DNA of 64,000 nucleotides from SB11 sp965222995 (GTDB lineage Bacteria > Bacteroidota > Bacteroidia > UBA8524), in NCBI GenBank assembly GCA_965222995.1, contig OZ244977.1:3348001-3412000 (forward strand). Direction: 5' to 3'. Shown here piece after piece: positions 26,352-35,698 of the stretch. Numbering within the stretch: position 1 is the first letter of the stretch; the number at the start of each line of letters is the position of its first letter. The notes under the pieces were generated by a model that was not told the DNA's origin, searched no databases, and saw nothing but the letters and a program-made list of their open reading frames with translations. The translations under genes and the position numbers were made by a program.

Positions 26352-26891
26352 TTATACTCCAAGTATTTCTGCGTTTACTTTAAAACGTGTGTTAATCTTT
26401 AATTCAGTATCCTGGTTTAATGATTCATCCATAACAGTTTTAACTCTAAGCTTTATAGATTCTTTTGTTATATAATCTTTCAAATTATCACTTATATAAT
26501 CTAACTCTAGCATTGTTAAACCATCGGGGATGTTATATTTTGATGCTACCTGAATTTCATCTAAACCATCTGCTGAAATATAAACCTCAATAGATTTTAA
26601 AAAGTCTAGGGTTTGTCCTTGGGGGCTTTGTACAGTTATGTTTATACCGTCAATTGTTATTTCTTGAACAAGGTCTTTCCTGGTATCGTTTGAGCTGAAT
26701 TGCTCTTCGTAGTTTGTAGTTATATCAGGTGTAAATAAGTTTAAAGGCAAGTTTATTACTGAGTTTGCCGGAAGAACTACAGTAGCATCATAATTGAGGT
26801 TAAATTTTGTAAACTCATCTAATTTTTTGCAACTGTTGGTAACAATTATTCCTGAAGCTATTAGTACTATTATTATAAGTTTTTTCATCAT
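26352..26891 (-). CDS. Hypothetical lipoprotein
   Basis: A 179-residue predicted lipoprotein: MMKKLIIIVLIASGIIVTNSC, lipobox TNSC. The mature part is beta-rich and has no recognised domain; LDEIQVASKYNIPDGLTMLE and the ELKINTRFKVNAE end suggest a small beta-sandwich. It follows dnaG by 24 bases on the same strand and could share its transcript. Function unknown. Confidence 0.8.
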   Translation of the reverse strand: MMKKLIIIVLIASGIIVTNSCKKLDEFTKFNLNYDATVVLPANSVINLPLNLFTPDITTNYEEQFSSNDTRKDLVQEITIDGINITVQSPQGQTLDFLKSIEVYISADGLDEIQVASKYNIPDGLTMLELDYISDNLKDYITKESIKLRVKTVMDESLNQDTELKINTRFKVNAEILGV

Positions 26892-26915
26892 TGGTTATAT
26901 TAGTTGTTATACTAT

Positions 26916-28928
26916 TTATTTTACAATTGCTGTGCCTAATAATTCAGCTATTTGCTTTCTGTAGTTTTCTAAAACGAAATGCTTTTGCAATAATTCATCT
27001 AACTTTTCATTTTTTTCTATCGTTTGTTTTTCAGTTTCTAATACTTCTTCTTTGTTTAACTCCTCATATAGTATTGGAGTTTGTTTTGATATTTCTTCAA
27101 AATTCTTAATGTTTTCGCGGCTTCTGTTTATTAACTCATCTATTTTTTTTAGTTTTAAATGTAGCAAAACACTATCAACATCGTTCTGATAATTATCTTT
27201 AATTTCTGTGATAAAAATTTCGAACTTCTCCTCCCATTTTGGACTTATTTTATATTTCTCAGTTAAAAAATCTGCCACTAAAGCTACTATCTCTTGGTTT
27301 TCATTGTGTAGAAAATCTTCCTCACTTATGTTTGTTAATGGGTCATCAACCTTAGCTTTCACCAGTTCAATAACTTGCTTATATAAACTGTGCTGAAACT
27401 CAAACCCATCGTTTTCTATTTGTTGAATCAGATATTCTGACACATTTAGCACAGTATCTCTATATGGTAAGTGCCCATATTGTATAAGTACTCTTGCTAC
27501 CCCTTTTTCTTGTTCTTCGCCAATATTTAACGGGGTTTGAAGCTCTTCCTCATCAAAAGCTTCATTGTTAATGGCTTCCAGCTCATCAAGTAATTTTTTT
27601 TCATCAGGATCTTTTGCCCGGCTTTTTTTGCGGGTTTTGTTCACCTCGGCCATCAGCATTTCAGTCCTTACATTAAATACTTGTGCGCTCTCGTTAATAA
27701 AAATACTGCGGGTAATATTATCAGGTATTTTGCTAATACTTTCTACAATATCACGCATTGCCGTAGCTTTTTTAACAGGGTCGTTTTCAGCTTCACCTAC
27801 CAGTAATTCAGATTTATATAGAATAAAATCTTTTTCATTTTCTTCTAAATATTTCTGAAAAGCAGTCCCTCCAAGTTTTTTGCAATATGTATCCGGGTCT
27901 TCGCCCTCAGGCAACAGCACTATTTTTACATTTAGCCCCCCTGCCAGTATTATGTCTATGCCTCGTAAAGCAGCTTTTAAACCCGCAGGGTCGCCATCAT
28001 ATATAATACACACATTTTTAGTAAACCTGTATATTTGTTTTACTTGACCTTCTGTTAATGAGGTTCCCGACGAAGCAGCTACATTTTCTATTCCTGCTTG
28101 GCTAAGTGTTATTACATCGGTATAGCCTTCTACCAAATAACATTTATCGTTTTGGCGTATGCTGTTTTTGGCATGATATATACCATACAGTATCTCTGAT
28201 TTTTTATAAACCTCCGTCTCAGGGCTATTCAGGTATTTAGGGCTTTTATCGTCTTTTACCAATTGCCGCCCGCCAAAGGCTATCACCCTGCCACTAAGAT
28301 TATGAAAAGGGAATATAACCCGCTCGCGAAACATATCGAATGCTTTTCCGCTATCAGCTACTTTTGTCAACCCTGCTTTTTGCAGAATATCAATATTATA
28401 GCCAATTTTAATTGCAGTATCGGTAAAACTTCCCCACTCTTTTTTGCTATAGCCCAAACCAAACTTTTTTATGGTTTCATCTCTAAAGCCTCGTTCATAA
28501 AAATAGGTTTTACCCACTGTTTTGCCTTCCTCATCTTCCCAAAGGTTTTGCTCAAACTGTTTGGCGGCATAATCGAGGGCTATTAAAAGGCTTTCGCGTT
28601 CGTTTGCACTGGCAATTGCTTCGGGTGTTTGGTTTCGTTCTTCAACAACTTCAATATTATACTTTCGGGCTAGGTGCTTCAGGGCATCAACATACTCCAT
28701 TTTTTCATGCTCCATAATAAAACCTACAGCATTCCCTGCCCTTCCGCAACCAAAACATTTATAAATACCTTTAGTTGGAGACACTACAAACGAAGGCGTT
28801 TTTTCTCCGTGAAAAGGGCATAAGCCCATAAGGTTTGCCCCTCTTTTTTTCAGGGTAACAAAATCACCGACCACCTCATCTATCTGGGCGGCAGCCATAA
28901 TATCATCAACCGTACTTTTGGGTATCAT
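26916..28928 (-). CDS. dnaG: DNA primase
   Basis: Synthesises RNA primers for lagging-strand replication. The N-terminal CHC2 zinc-binding domain is intact: C37, H40, C58 and C61 (CPFHGEKTPSF ... YKCFGCG). The toprim core follows, with CYLVEGYTDVITLSQAGIEN and CIIYDGDPAGLKAALRG giving the acidic metal-binding residues, and then the acidic/helical DnaB-interacting C-terminal region. 670 residues is normal for the phylum. A short 105-base upstream gap separates it from a secreted-protein gene. Confidence 0.96.
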   Translation of the reverse strand: MIPKSTVDDIMAAAQIDEVVGDFVTLKKRGANLMGLCPFHGEKTPSFVVSPTKGIYKCFGCGRAGNAVGFIMEHEKMEYVDALKHLARKYNIEVVEERNQTPEAIASANERESLLIALDYAAKQFEQNLWEDEEGKTVGKTYFYERGFRDETIKKFGLGYSKKEWGSFTDTAIKIGYNIDILQKAGLTKVADSGKAFDMFRERVIFPFHNLSGRVIAFGGRQLVKDDKSPKYLNSPETEVYKKSEILYGIYHAKNSIRQNDKCYLVEGYTDVITLSQAGIENVAASSGTSLTEGQVKQIYRFTKNVCIIYDGDPAGLKAALRGIDIILAGGLNVKIVLLPEGEDPDTYCKKLGGTAFQKYLEENEKDFILYKSELLVGEAENDPVKKATAMRDIVESISKIPDNITRSIFINESAQVFNVRTEMLMAEVNKTRKKSRAKDPDEKKLLDELEAINNEAFDEEELQTPLNIGEEQEKGVARVLIQYGHLPYRDTVLNVSEYLIQQIENDGFEFQHSLYKQVIELVKAKVDDPLTNISEEDFLHNENQEIVALVADFLTEKYKISPKWEEKFEIFITEIKDNYQNDVDSVLLHLKLKKIDELINRSRENIKNFEEISKQTPILYEELNKEEVLETEKQTIEKNEKLDELLQKHFVLENYRKQIAELLGTAIVK

Positions 28929-29033
28929 AAATTTTTAGCGGATACAAAGTAACTCAAAAGTTTGGTTTTACTTGAAGGTTTAGCTGTTATGCTTGGACAA
29001 GTAATAGAGAGATTTCAGCAGCTAAGTGTTTAT

Positions 29034-29498
29034 TTAGAAAACACTATCATCATTTGTAAAGTCTGAAAAGTACCAGTTGTTATTTATGTAATGGCAAAAA
29101 ATACCGAAATAGTCCTTCTTCTTTCTATTAATAGTATAATATACCTCTAATACGCGCAGTGTTTTAATTTCCGGTCCTGTTAGTTCTGTTTTAACATATT
29201 GAACACTATCAAGATTGATATTTTTGGCTTTTGCCTTGGCTAAAATTTTATCAAAACTGGCTTTAAACTCTTTGCTGTTAATTGTTTCGTTTATGATTTG
29301 CTTATTGGTTTTCCGCTTAACCTGTGGATAGATTTGCTTATATACCTTAGGGGGAGCAACCAGTTTTTTTAGAATATTAATATCTCCTTTTTGAAAAGAC
29401 TCTATAACTTTTCTAGCTATAAAACCTGAGTCTTGCTGCGCTTTAGCAGTAGCAACACTAAAAGAAAGAAACGCAATCAGTAGTACTTTTTTCTTAAT
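29034..29498 (-). CDS. Secreted protein, tandem paralogue; apparent ATT start
   Basis: A complete 154-codon reading frame on the minus strand with no ATG, GTG or TTG anywhere near its start. Its 5' end reads ATT AAG AAA AAA GTA CTA CTG ATT GCG, giving (M)KKKVLLIAFLSFSVATAKAQ, a textbook signal peptide, if ATT at 29496-29498 is the start; an in-frame TGA lies seven codons upstream. Length is exactly 154 residues, equal to the neighbour at 29510-29974, and the two align along their length (LKKLVAPPKVYK versus LQKLVAPPEVYK; NNWYF versus DNWYL). Either a rare ATT start is used or the start was lost by mutation. Function unknown; a secreted DUF4878/lumazine-like fold is a guess. Confidence 0.7.
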   Translation of the reverse strand: MKKKVLLIAFLSFSVATAKAQQDSGFIARKVIESFQKGDINILKKLVAPPKVYKQIYPQVKRKTNKQIINETINSKEFKASFDKILAKAKAKNINLDSVQYVKTELTGPEIKTLRVLEVYYTINRKKKDYFGIFCHYINNNWYFSDFTNDDSVF

Positions 29499-29509
29499 CT
29501 TATCTTGTT

Positions 29510-29974
29510 TTAAAAGTCTTCAAATACCGTAGTTGTGATTAAAATTTCCATCAGGTACCAATTGTCGTTATGCTTTAATGCAGAAACAGCCAGTTTACCT
29601 GTTTTATCTTTTACAGCAAACGTTATACTTACTCCATAAGGTCCTCCGGGCATTACTTCAATAACTGCACTTTTGTATTTCAATTTGTTCAGATTTACCT
29701 TCTTTTCTTTGGCATTGCTAATTAATGCCTCAAAATCAGACTTAAGTTTCGGGCTTTTGCTGGTTTTTTCAATAATCTGGTCATCAGTCATCTCCTCCGT
29801 TTCTTTAAACATTGCTTTATAAACTTCAGGGGGAGCCACCAGTTTTTGAAGGTTCTCTACTTTTTCACTTTTAAGAGCTGCAATTATATTTTTTGCTAAC
29901 TGAGCAGAATCTGTTTGGGCTTTTACTGAAAAGCCAAACCCTGCTACAAGTAATAGAAGGATTAATTTTTTCAT
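29510..29974 (-). CDS. Hypothetical secreted protein (tandem paralogue)
   Basis: A 154-residue protein with signal peptide MKKLILLLLVAGFGFSVKAQ. The mature part contains LQKLVAPPEVYKAM and a C-terminal strand region ending in KHNDNWYLMEILITT, a layout common in small periplasmic NTF2-like proteins. No known family assigned. It follows the 413-residue amidohydrolase gene by 12 bases and precedes its paralogue by 11 bases, so all are likely on one transcript. Confidence 0.85.
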   Translation of the reverse strand: MKKLILLLLVAGFGFSVKAQTDSAQLAKNIIAALKSEKVENLQKLVAPPEVYKAMFKETEEMTDDQIIEKTSKSPKLKSDFEALISNAKEKKVNLNKLKYKSAVIEVMPGGPYGVSITFAVKDKTGKLAVSALKHNDNWYLMEILITTTVFEDF

Positions 29975-29986
29975 AGCTGCTTAATA

Positions 29987-31228
29987 TTATTTTTCAGGAA
30001 GAACAATAGCTTTAAACTTCTTATAAAGCTCTTCCTGAGGATTAGTTAAATCTACCTTTTTACCGTTTATATAGGCTTGCTCTATAATGCTGCTTCGCAT
30101 ATCTAAAACATCGCCTTTTGATACTATAAAGGTAGCATCTTTTCCTGTTTTTATACTACCCAATGTGTTTTCTAAGCCTAATATTTTTGCTGGGTATAAT
30201 GTTATTGCCTTTACAGCTTCAGAATAAGGTAAACCAAATGCCACTGCTTGCCCAGCCTCAAAGGGTAGGTTACGCTGCTCCCAAAAATTAATATCACTTA
30301 TGGCAAACGGCACACTATCGCGCCAAAGTATGTAAGGCAAAGCATAAGGTTCTTCGTAGCTATCATCTCTGTTGTTAGGTAAGCTATGCGTTCTACTAAT
30401 AACCACACTTATATTATTTTCTTTTAGGTATTTTGATATGCTGCCACTTTCATTCCCGCCAACTATTACAGGGGTTATATTAAACTGTTTTAAAATATGT
30501 ATTGCATTAAGTATGGTTTGCGCCCCATTAGCATGAACAAAAACTTTCTTTTCTCCATTTATGGCTTTAGCTAATGCTTCATACCTTAGATTTTTTTCTT
30601 CTGTTGGCTTAAACCCATAGCTTTTTGCTTGTTGTAGCCAATTGATTATTTGGTCTAAATGCTTGGCTGCTTTTTTAGTTTGTTTGTTGTTTTTATCATA
30701 ATTTGGCCAATGAATATGTACACCCATATCACTTGCATATAAGGCTTCTTCCCAGTTTCTAGCCTGTAGTCGCATCACTGATGATTGCCCTGATATTAAC
30801 CCCCCCTGTGGGCAAACTTGTGCCATTAATATACCGTTTGCCAATACCGTTTTCATCACACGGCTATCCGTATTAAAGGCAATAGCCGAACGTACATGTG
30901 CATTATTTTTACCTACTTCTTTAAAATCGTGGGTGGCTCTAACCGCTTCAATTTCTGTTAAACCTAAGTTACTGTTTAGTGCTATTAACCCCGGATAAAT
31001 TCTTTTTCCGCTTAGGTTTATACTTTCCCCGTTTATAGTTGCCCCCTGCTGATTGCCCACATATATAATTTTCCCATTCTTTATGCCTAGTGCACCGTTT
31101 GGGAACACCATTCCCTCAGCAGTATAAATATCTGCTCCTACAAACCACCTCTCCGCACTATCTGTTTGAGCATTAACAGAAATTGTTGCTAAAAAGCATA
31201 TTATAACCGCACTTAATACCTTAGTCAT
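29987..31228 (-). CDS. Secreted amidohydrolase-family protein, metal site degenerate
   Basis: A 413-residue exported protein (signal MTKVLSAVIICFLATISVNA) of the amidohydrolase superfamily. The framework is plain: the N-terminal beta-sandwich, and the C-terminal LGLENTLGSIKTGKDATFIV typical of imidazolonepropionase-like members. But the metal-binding HxH of strand 1 is replaced (YPGLIALNSNLGL), so catalysis is doubtful. Its ATG lies 8 bases inside the 3' end of the 1013-residue amidohydrolase gene, so the two are coupled and may form a complex. The substrate is unknown. Confidence 0.87.
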   Translation of the reverse strand: MTKVLSAVIICFLATISVNAQTDSAERWFVGADIYTAEGMVFPNGALGIKNGKIIYVGNQQGATINGESINLSGKRIYPGLIALNSNLGLTEIEAVRATHDFKEVGKNNAHVRSAIAFNTDSRVMKTVLANGILMAQVCPQGGLISGQSSVMRLQARNWEEALYASDMGVHIHWPNYDKNNKQTKKAAKHLDQIINWLQQAKSYGFKPTEEKNLRYEALAKAINGEKKVFVHANGAQTILNAIHILKQFNITPVIVGGNESGSISKYLKENNISVVISRTHSLPNNRDDSYEEPYALPYILWRDSVPFAISDINFWEQRNLPFEAGQAVAFGLPYSEAVKAITLYPAKILGLENTLGSIKTGKDATFIVSKGDVLDMRSSIIEQAYINGKKVDLTNPQEELYKKFKAIVLPEK

Positions 31229-34200
31229 TATTCACCTCCTCTCCATATACTTCCTCATCATCACAGTGGTATAATTTCTCTTTTTTCTTATCAGGTTCCT
31301 TACCCTTTTTTCCTTTGGCAATAGCTTCATTCATTTTTTTAATTAATGCTTTCTTTTCTATAAGAAGCTCTTGCTCTGCCTGTTTATGTCTCCGTGAATC
31401 AAAATATGCCACACCCTCTATATATGTAGCTACGGGGGTTGAATATATTGATAACGGGTGCCCATTCCACAAAACCAAGTCGGCATCTTTACCTGCTTTG
31501 ATGCTCCCTACTTTATTATCAATGCCCATTAGTTTTGCAGGGTTTAGTGTAATCATTTTTAGTGCGTCTTCTTCACTTACCCCTCCATATTTTACTGCTT
31601 TGGCAGCTTCTTGGTTTAATCGGCGACCCATTTCAGCGTCATCAGAGTTTATGCAAGTAGTAACACCTGCTTCATTAAGCAAAGCAGCATTGTATGCGGA
31701 AGCTTCAATAACCTCGTACTTATAGCCCCACCAGTCTGAAAAGGTGCTTGCTCCTGCACCGTGTGCTTTAAGTTTGTCAGCTATTTTATAACCCTCTAAT
31801 ACATGGGTAAAAATGTTGATTTTGAAGCCGTACTTCTCAGCCACCTTCATTAGCATATTTATCTCCTGTTGGCTGTATGAGTGGCAACTCACTAATCGTT
31901 TGCCATTTACCACCTCCAATAACGCTTCCAACTCTAAATTTTTACGGGGCTGTTTTTTAGTTTTCTTCTTTTTATAGTCTTCCCAAGCTTTTTCATATTC
32001 TTTCGCACGGGTAAAGTAATCTTCAAAAACCTGCTCAACCCCCATACGTGTTTGAGGGAAACGGACAGTAAATTTTTCGCCCCAGTTACTTTGTTTTACA
32101 TTTTCTCCCAACGCAAATTTTATTCTTCCCGGGGCACCTTTAAACTTCATTTCATTAGGTGCAGAACCCCATTTCAGTTTCACTACTGCACTTTGCCCAC
32201 CAATAACATTTGCAGAGCCGTGCAACAGTTGTGAGGTAGTAACTCCACCGGCCAACTGACGATAAATATTAATGTCTTCAGGATTTATAACATCTCCTAT
32301 TCTCACCTCAGCTGTGCTGCTTTCGCTACTTTCATTTACGCCTCCCATAATGGCTATGTGCGAATGCTCATCAATAATACCTGCCGTTAAATGCTTTCCT
32401 GTACCGTTTATTACAGGAATATCTCTAGAGTCTTTTATTCCATACTTATTCAAAGTTTCAGGGCTTACCTCACCCACTTCTACTACTTTACCGTTTACCA
32501 CCAAAACATCAGAATTAATGAGTACACCTTCTTTTTCATTAGTCCAAATGGTGGCTCTCCGTACCATAAAGGTATTACTGTCTTTTTTAGCGTATATATA
32601 CGGAAACTTCTTTAACTCGGGCATATTTTCTTTTTCAGGTTCCTTATCGGAGACATTATCAAATGCCGACTCATTTTCTGTATACCAGTAAACCGTTTTT
32701 CCTTTTTCGTCGCTGCCCATACCTTCATTGGTTAGCCAGTTTACGTTCCACCCTGTCAATTTATACTCATTATTTTGTGTTTTTATCACAAAGCTAAATG
32801 CTTGTTTTTCTTTGTTATAGACAACCTTGCTTACTTTGTTTATAGAACCTGACGCTTTTATACCAAGCTTCCCTTTTTTGTAAAAAATTTCCAAATCTGC
32901 AATCTCTTTACCATCTATATAAAGTATTTGATTTTTGCCTACAATTTCTTGATTGTTGGGGTAGCTGATAATATGTTGCTTGCCTTGGTTCCAGTTTTCT
33001 AATATTGTTGTTTTAGTATTAAAGAGTTTACCATCTGTAATAATAAAGTTAGCTAGTTTCCCTTTTTCTAAAGAACCTATTTTATCACCAGCATTTATAA
33101 AGCTTGCAGGTATTTTAGTAAGTGCGCTTAATACCGCTTCTTCGCTTAGTCCTTTAGCTACAATCTCTCTTATCACTTTCAAGAAGTTTTTACTTCTAAG
33201 CCCAAGAGCAGTGAATGCAAAGTTTATATTGTTTTGGTGGAGGATTACGGGGTTATACATTGCCATTTCAGCATGTTTCAAAACTGTATAATTTGTTTTT
33301 GCTTCATCAAAAACTGTTTCAACATGAATAGGGCTAGGAAAATTTAACGGTACAATAAACTTAGCCTTACTTTCCTTTAGTTTATCAATAATCTGATATT
33401 CATCGCCTGCAGTTTTTATTATGAAGTTTTTGCTAAATTCTTCAGCAATGCTTTGAATACGAAGAATGTCCCATTTATTATCCGCTTGAAATACCAACGG
33501 AAGACTTTGTTGTTTATTAAATGCTTCAAGAGAAAGGTTTTTTTCTTCCAAAACCCCGCTTTTGTATGACTCAGCATCATAAAAGGTTTGGCGCAATAGC
33601 GCTATACTACCCATTAAAGAGGTTGGGTATACCTGCTTGCTACTTCCTTTTTTGAAAGAAAAGTTTGCCGATGCTTGTTCTGTTATAATGCTTTTGTTTT
33701 CACTTTCGGGGTTAAGGTTGGTAAAAACAGAAGTTCCTCTGGCTATACCGTCATGTACAAATGTGGCTACACTACCAAAACCCATTTTCAGTAGGCTATC
33801 AGAAGCTTTTTTGCTATGGGCGAAAAGATATGCTGCGTTAGTTTCAGGCTTAATTGCTTCATTCCATCCAAAGGCCCCTTTTGTTTTACTTTTATATTGT
33901 GGCGGAACTGTTTTATCTCTTACCCCCTTTATTTTCTTCTTTTTAGTTGCTTTAGGCAAACCGTAAGCAGAGTAAATATCTATAAAAGAGGGATATACAT
34001 ATTTGCCCTTCAAATCAATAACTATGGCTGTTGTATCATACTTTTCCCCTTTATTTTTTACTGCTATTACTTTGCCGTCATTAATTTCGAGTATTCCTTT
34101 GGCTACAAACTTATCCGGCGACACCTGTATGTTGGCATTTATAAAAATATAGCGAGAAACCTGCGGGTTATTTGCTCCGTTGGTTGGGAATGTACTTTGT

Positions 34201-34262
34201 GCAAATTGAGCTATAGGTATAGCCACAAAAAACAACACAAAGCATAGCCATTTGTTATTCAT
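31221..34262 (-). CDS. Large secreted amidohydrolase with two tandem amidohydrolase modules
   Basis: A 1013-residue exported protein (signal MNNKWLCFVLFFVAIPIAQF). It holds two amidohydrolase-like modules. The first (about 1-430) has lost its HxH (FIDIYSAYGLPK). The second (about 570-960) keeps it as GIIDEHSHIAIMGG, along with VSCHSYSQQEI and INSDDAEMGRRLNQ, consistent with an active imidazolonepropionase/prolidase-like metalloenzyme. The C-terminal tail is highly charged (KKMNEAIAKGKKGKEPDKKK). It overlaps its neighbours on both sides by 8 bases, so it is the middle gene of an operon. Substrate unknown; a dipeptide or cyclic amide is likely from the family. Confidence 0.88.
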   Translation of the reverse strand: MNNKWLCFVLFFVAIPIAQFAQSTFPTNGANNPQVSRYIFINANIQVSPDKFVAKGILEINDGKVIAVKNKGEKYDTTAIVIDLKGKYVYPSFIDIYSAYGLPKATKKKKIKGVRDKTVPPQYKSKTKGAFGWNEAIKPETNAAYLFAHSKKASDSLLKMGFGSVATFVHDGIARGTSVFTNLNPESENKSIITEQASANFSFKKGSSKQVYPTSLMGSIALLRQTFYDAESYKSGVLEEKNLSLEAFNKQQSLPLVFQADNKWDILRIQSIAEEFSKNFIIKTAGDEYQIIDKLKESKAKFIVPLNFPSPIHVETVFDEAKTNYTVLKHAEMAMYNPVILHQNNINFAFTALGLRSKNFLKVIREIVAKGLSEEAVLSALTKIPASFINAGDKIGSLEKGKLANFIITDGKLFNTKTTILENWNQGKQHIISYPNNQEIVGKNQILYIDGKEIADLEIFYKKGKLGIKASGSINKVSKVVYNKEKQAFSFVIKTQNNEYKLTGWNVNWLTNEGMGSDEKGKTVYWYTENESAFDNVSDKEPEKENMPELKKFPYIYAKKDSNTFMVRRATIWTNEKEGVLINSDVLVVNGKVVEVGEVSPETLNKYGIKDSRDIPVINGTGKHLTAGIIDEHSHIAIMGGVNESSESSTAEVRIGDVINPEDINIYRQLAGGVTTSQLLHGSANVIGGQSAVVKLKWGSAPNEMKFKGAPGRIKFALGENVKQSNWGEKFTVRFPQTRMGVEQVFEDYFTRAKEYEKAWEDYKKKKTKKQPRKNLELEALLEVVNGKRLVSCHSYSQQEINMLMKVAEKYGFKINIFTHVLEGYKIADKLKAHGAGASTFSDWWGYKYEVIEASAYNAALLNEAGVTTCINSDDAEMGRRLNQEAAKAVKYGGVSEEDALKMITLNPAKLMGIDNKVGSIKAGKDADLVLWNGHPLSIYSTPVATYIEGVAYFDSRRHKQAEQELLIEKKALIKKMNEAIAKGKKGKEPDKKKEKLYHCDDEEVYGEEVNND

Positions 34263-35628
34263 TATTCTGTTCTCTCCAAAGTTGGTTGAATGATTTTTTT
34301 GCTGTAGCAGGAAACTCTCTGTTCTCTCCCCAATCCTTTTTGTATGATGATTTTATGATTAGGCCTTTAAAGGTTTCTCCCCTGTTCATTTTCTTGCGAT
34401 TCAGCATTGCCCCTCGTATTGCCTTCCATGTATAGTTATCAAAAAACCCTTTGCTTTCTGCTCCTCTGTTTTCGTTTCGATTTTCTATTAAAAGGTTATG
34501 GATGTCAATATTCACAGGGCATACATTATCACACTTACCGCAAAGTGTAGAGGCTTCTGATAAATGCTTGTACTCTGCCCTTCCATGCGTATGTTGTGCA
34601 GTTACCGCACCAATGGGACTAGGGTTGGGCAAGCCGTATACTTGTCCGCCAATAGTTTTAAAAACAGGACAAATATTGGCACAAGCCCCACATTTAATAC
34701 ATGTTAGAGCCTTGCGCTGTCGGTTTTTAGCTAAAACTTCGCTCCGCCCGTTGTCAACTAGTATTACGTATAATTCTTTTGGCCCGTCGCTTTCTTTCCC
34801 CTTTCTGGGTCCGTTAATTATTGTATTGTACGATGTGATTTTTTGTCCTGTACCGTAGGTAGCCAGCAATGGCCATAATGTTTCCAAATCGGCTATTGCA
34901 GGAATAATCTTATCAATACTGGCAATAACAATATGTACATCAGGCACCCCACTTGAAAACAAAATATTTCCTTCATTTTCAGTTAGTGCTATACTGCCCG
35001 GGTCTGCTATTAAAAAATTACAGCCTGTTATAGCAGCCTTCGCCTGAAAATACTTCTCGTGTACATTGTAGGCTATTTTCTCAACCGTATCACTAATCTT
35101 TTGATTTTCGCTTTCTGAGTTTTTACCTAAAAAACTAGGGGCAATATCAATATGGCTTTTATGCAAAGCAGGAATTATTACATGAGACGGTTTATCATCT
35201 GTAGCTTTCAGCACAGCATCTGCAACATCGGTTTCAGTAACCTCAAAACCTTTTTGCTCTAAATTCTTCCGCAAGCTTATTTCTTCGGCCACAGATGATT
35301 TTGTTTTTACAACCTGTTTTATTTTATGGCTGCTTAATATCTCTTCAACTTCTCTTAACGCATCTTCTTTTTCTGGAGCCCATAATATCTTAGCCCCACC
35401 CCTGCCTATATTGCTTTCAAACTCAAGCAAATATTTATCTAAGTTTTCAATGGCTTTAACCCTTATATGCTCAGCTCGCTTTCTGGCTAAATCTAAATTG
35501 CTAAACTGTTGTTTGCCTGCAGCAAAATTTTGGGCATATTTATCTAAATGCACCCCTAAAAGGGTGGCTTTTTCTTTTGAAGCTATTTCAGCCGATACGG
35601 TTGTATTAAATTCTGCTCGTTTGCCCAT
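34255..35628 (-). CDS. lutB: LutB-like lactate-utilisation iron-sulfur protein
   Basis: A 457-residue cytosolic protein with an N-terminal LUD domain and, near residues 300-370, two 4Fe-4S ferredoxin motifs: CIKCGACANICPVF and CGKCDNVCPV. In Bacillus, LutB with LutA and LutC oxidises L-lactate to pyruvate; no lutA or lutC is visible in this window, so the partners must be elsewhere or the role differs. Start ATG at 35628 (MGKRAEFNTTVSAEIASKEK); the -7 box TAGGTTTG is at 35639-35646. It overlaps the downstream amidohydrolase ATG by 8 bases, so it heads this minus-strand run. Confidence 0.9.
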   Translation of the reverse strand: MGKRAEFNTTVSAEIASKEKATLLGVHLDKYAQNFAAGKQQFSNLDLARKRAEHIRVKAIENLDKYLLEFESNIGRGGAKILWAPEKEDALREVEEILSSHKIKQVVKTKSSVAEEISLRKNLEQKGFEVTETDVADAVLKATDDKPSHVIIPALHKSHIDIAPSFLGKNSESENQKISDTVEKIAYNVHEKYFQAKAAITGCNFLIADPGSIALTENEGNILFSSGVPDVHIVIASIDKIIPAIADLETLWPLLATYGTGQKITSYNTIINGPRKGKESDGPKELYVILVDNGRSEVLAKNRQRKALTCIKCGACANICPVFKTIGGQVYGLPNPSPIGAVTAQHTHGRAEYKHLSEASTLCGKCDNVCPVNIDIHNLLIENRNENRGAESKGFFDNYTWKAIRGAMLNRKKMNRGETFKGLIIKSSYKKDWGENREFPATAKKSFNQLWREQNNE

Positions 35629-35638
35629 AGGGTCAATA

Positions 35639-35646
35639 CAAACCTA
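35639..35646 (-). promoter_or_regulatory. Predicted -7 promoter box for the lutB-like operon
   Basis: The reverse strand reads TAGGTTTG, an exact TAnnTTTG match, ending 10 bases before the ATG at 35628: a very short leader. No TTG -33 element seen at proper spacing. Confidence 0.45.
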
Positions 35647-35698
35647 TGATTTTGAGCGGTGATTTAAAAGTGTGGGGCTATTTTGTGTTAAGAACAGG

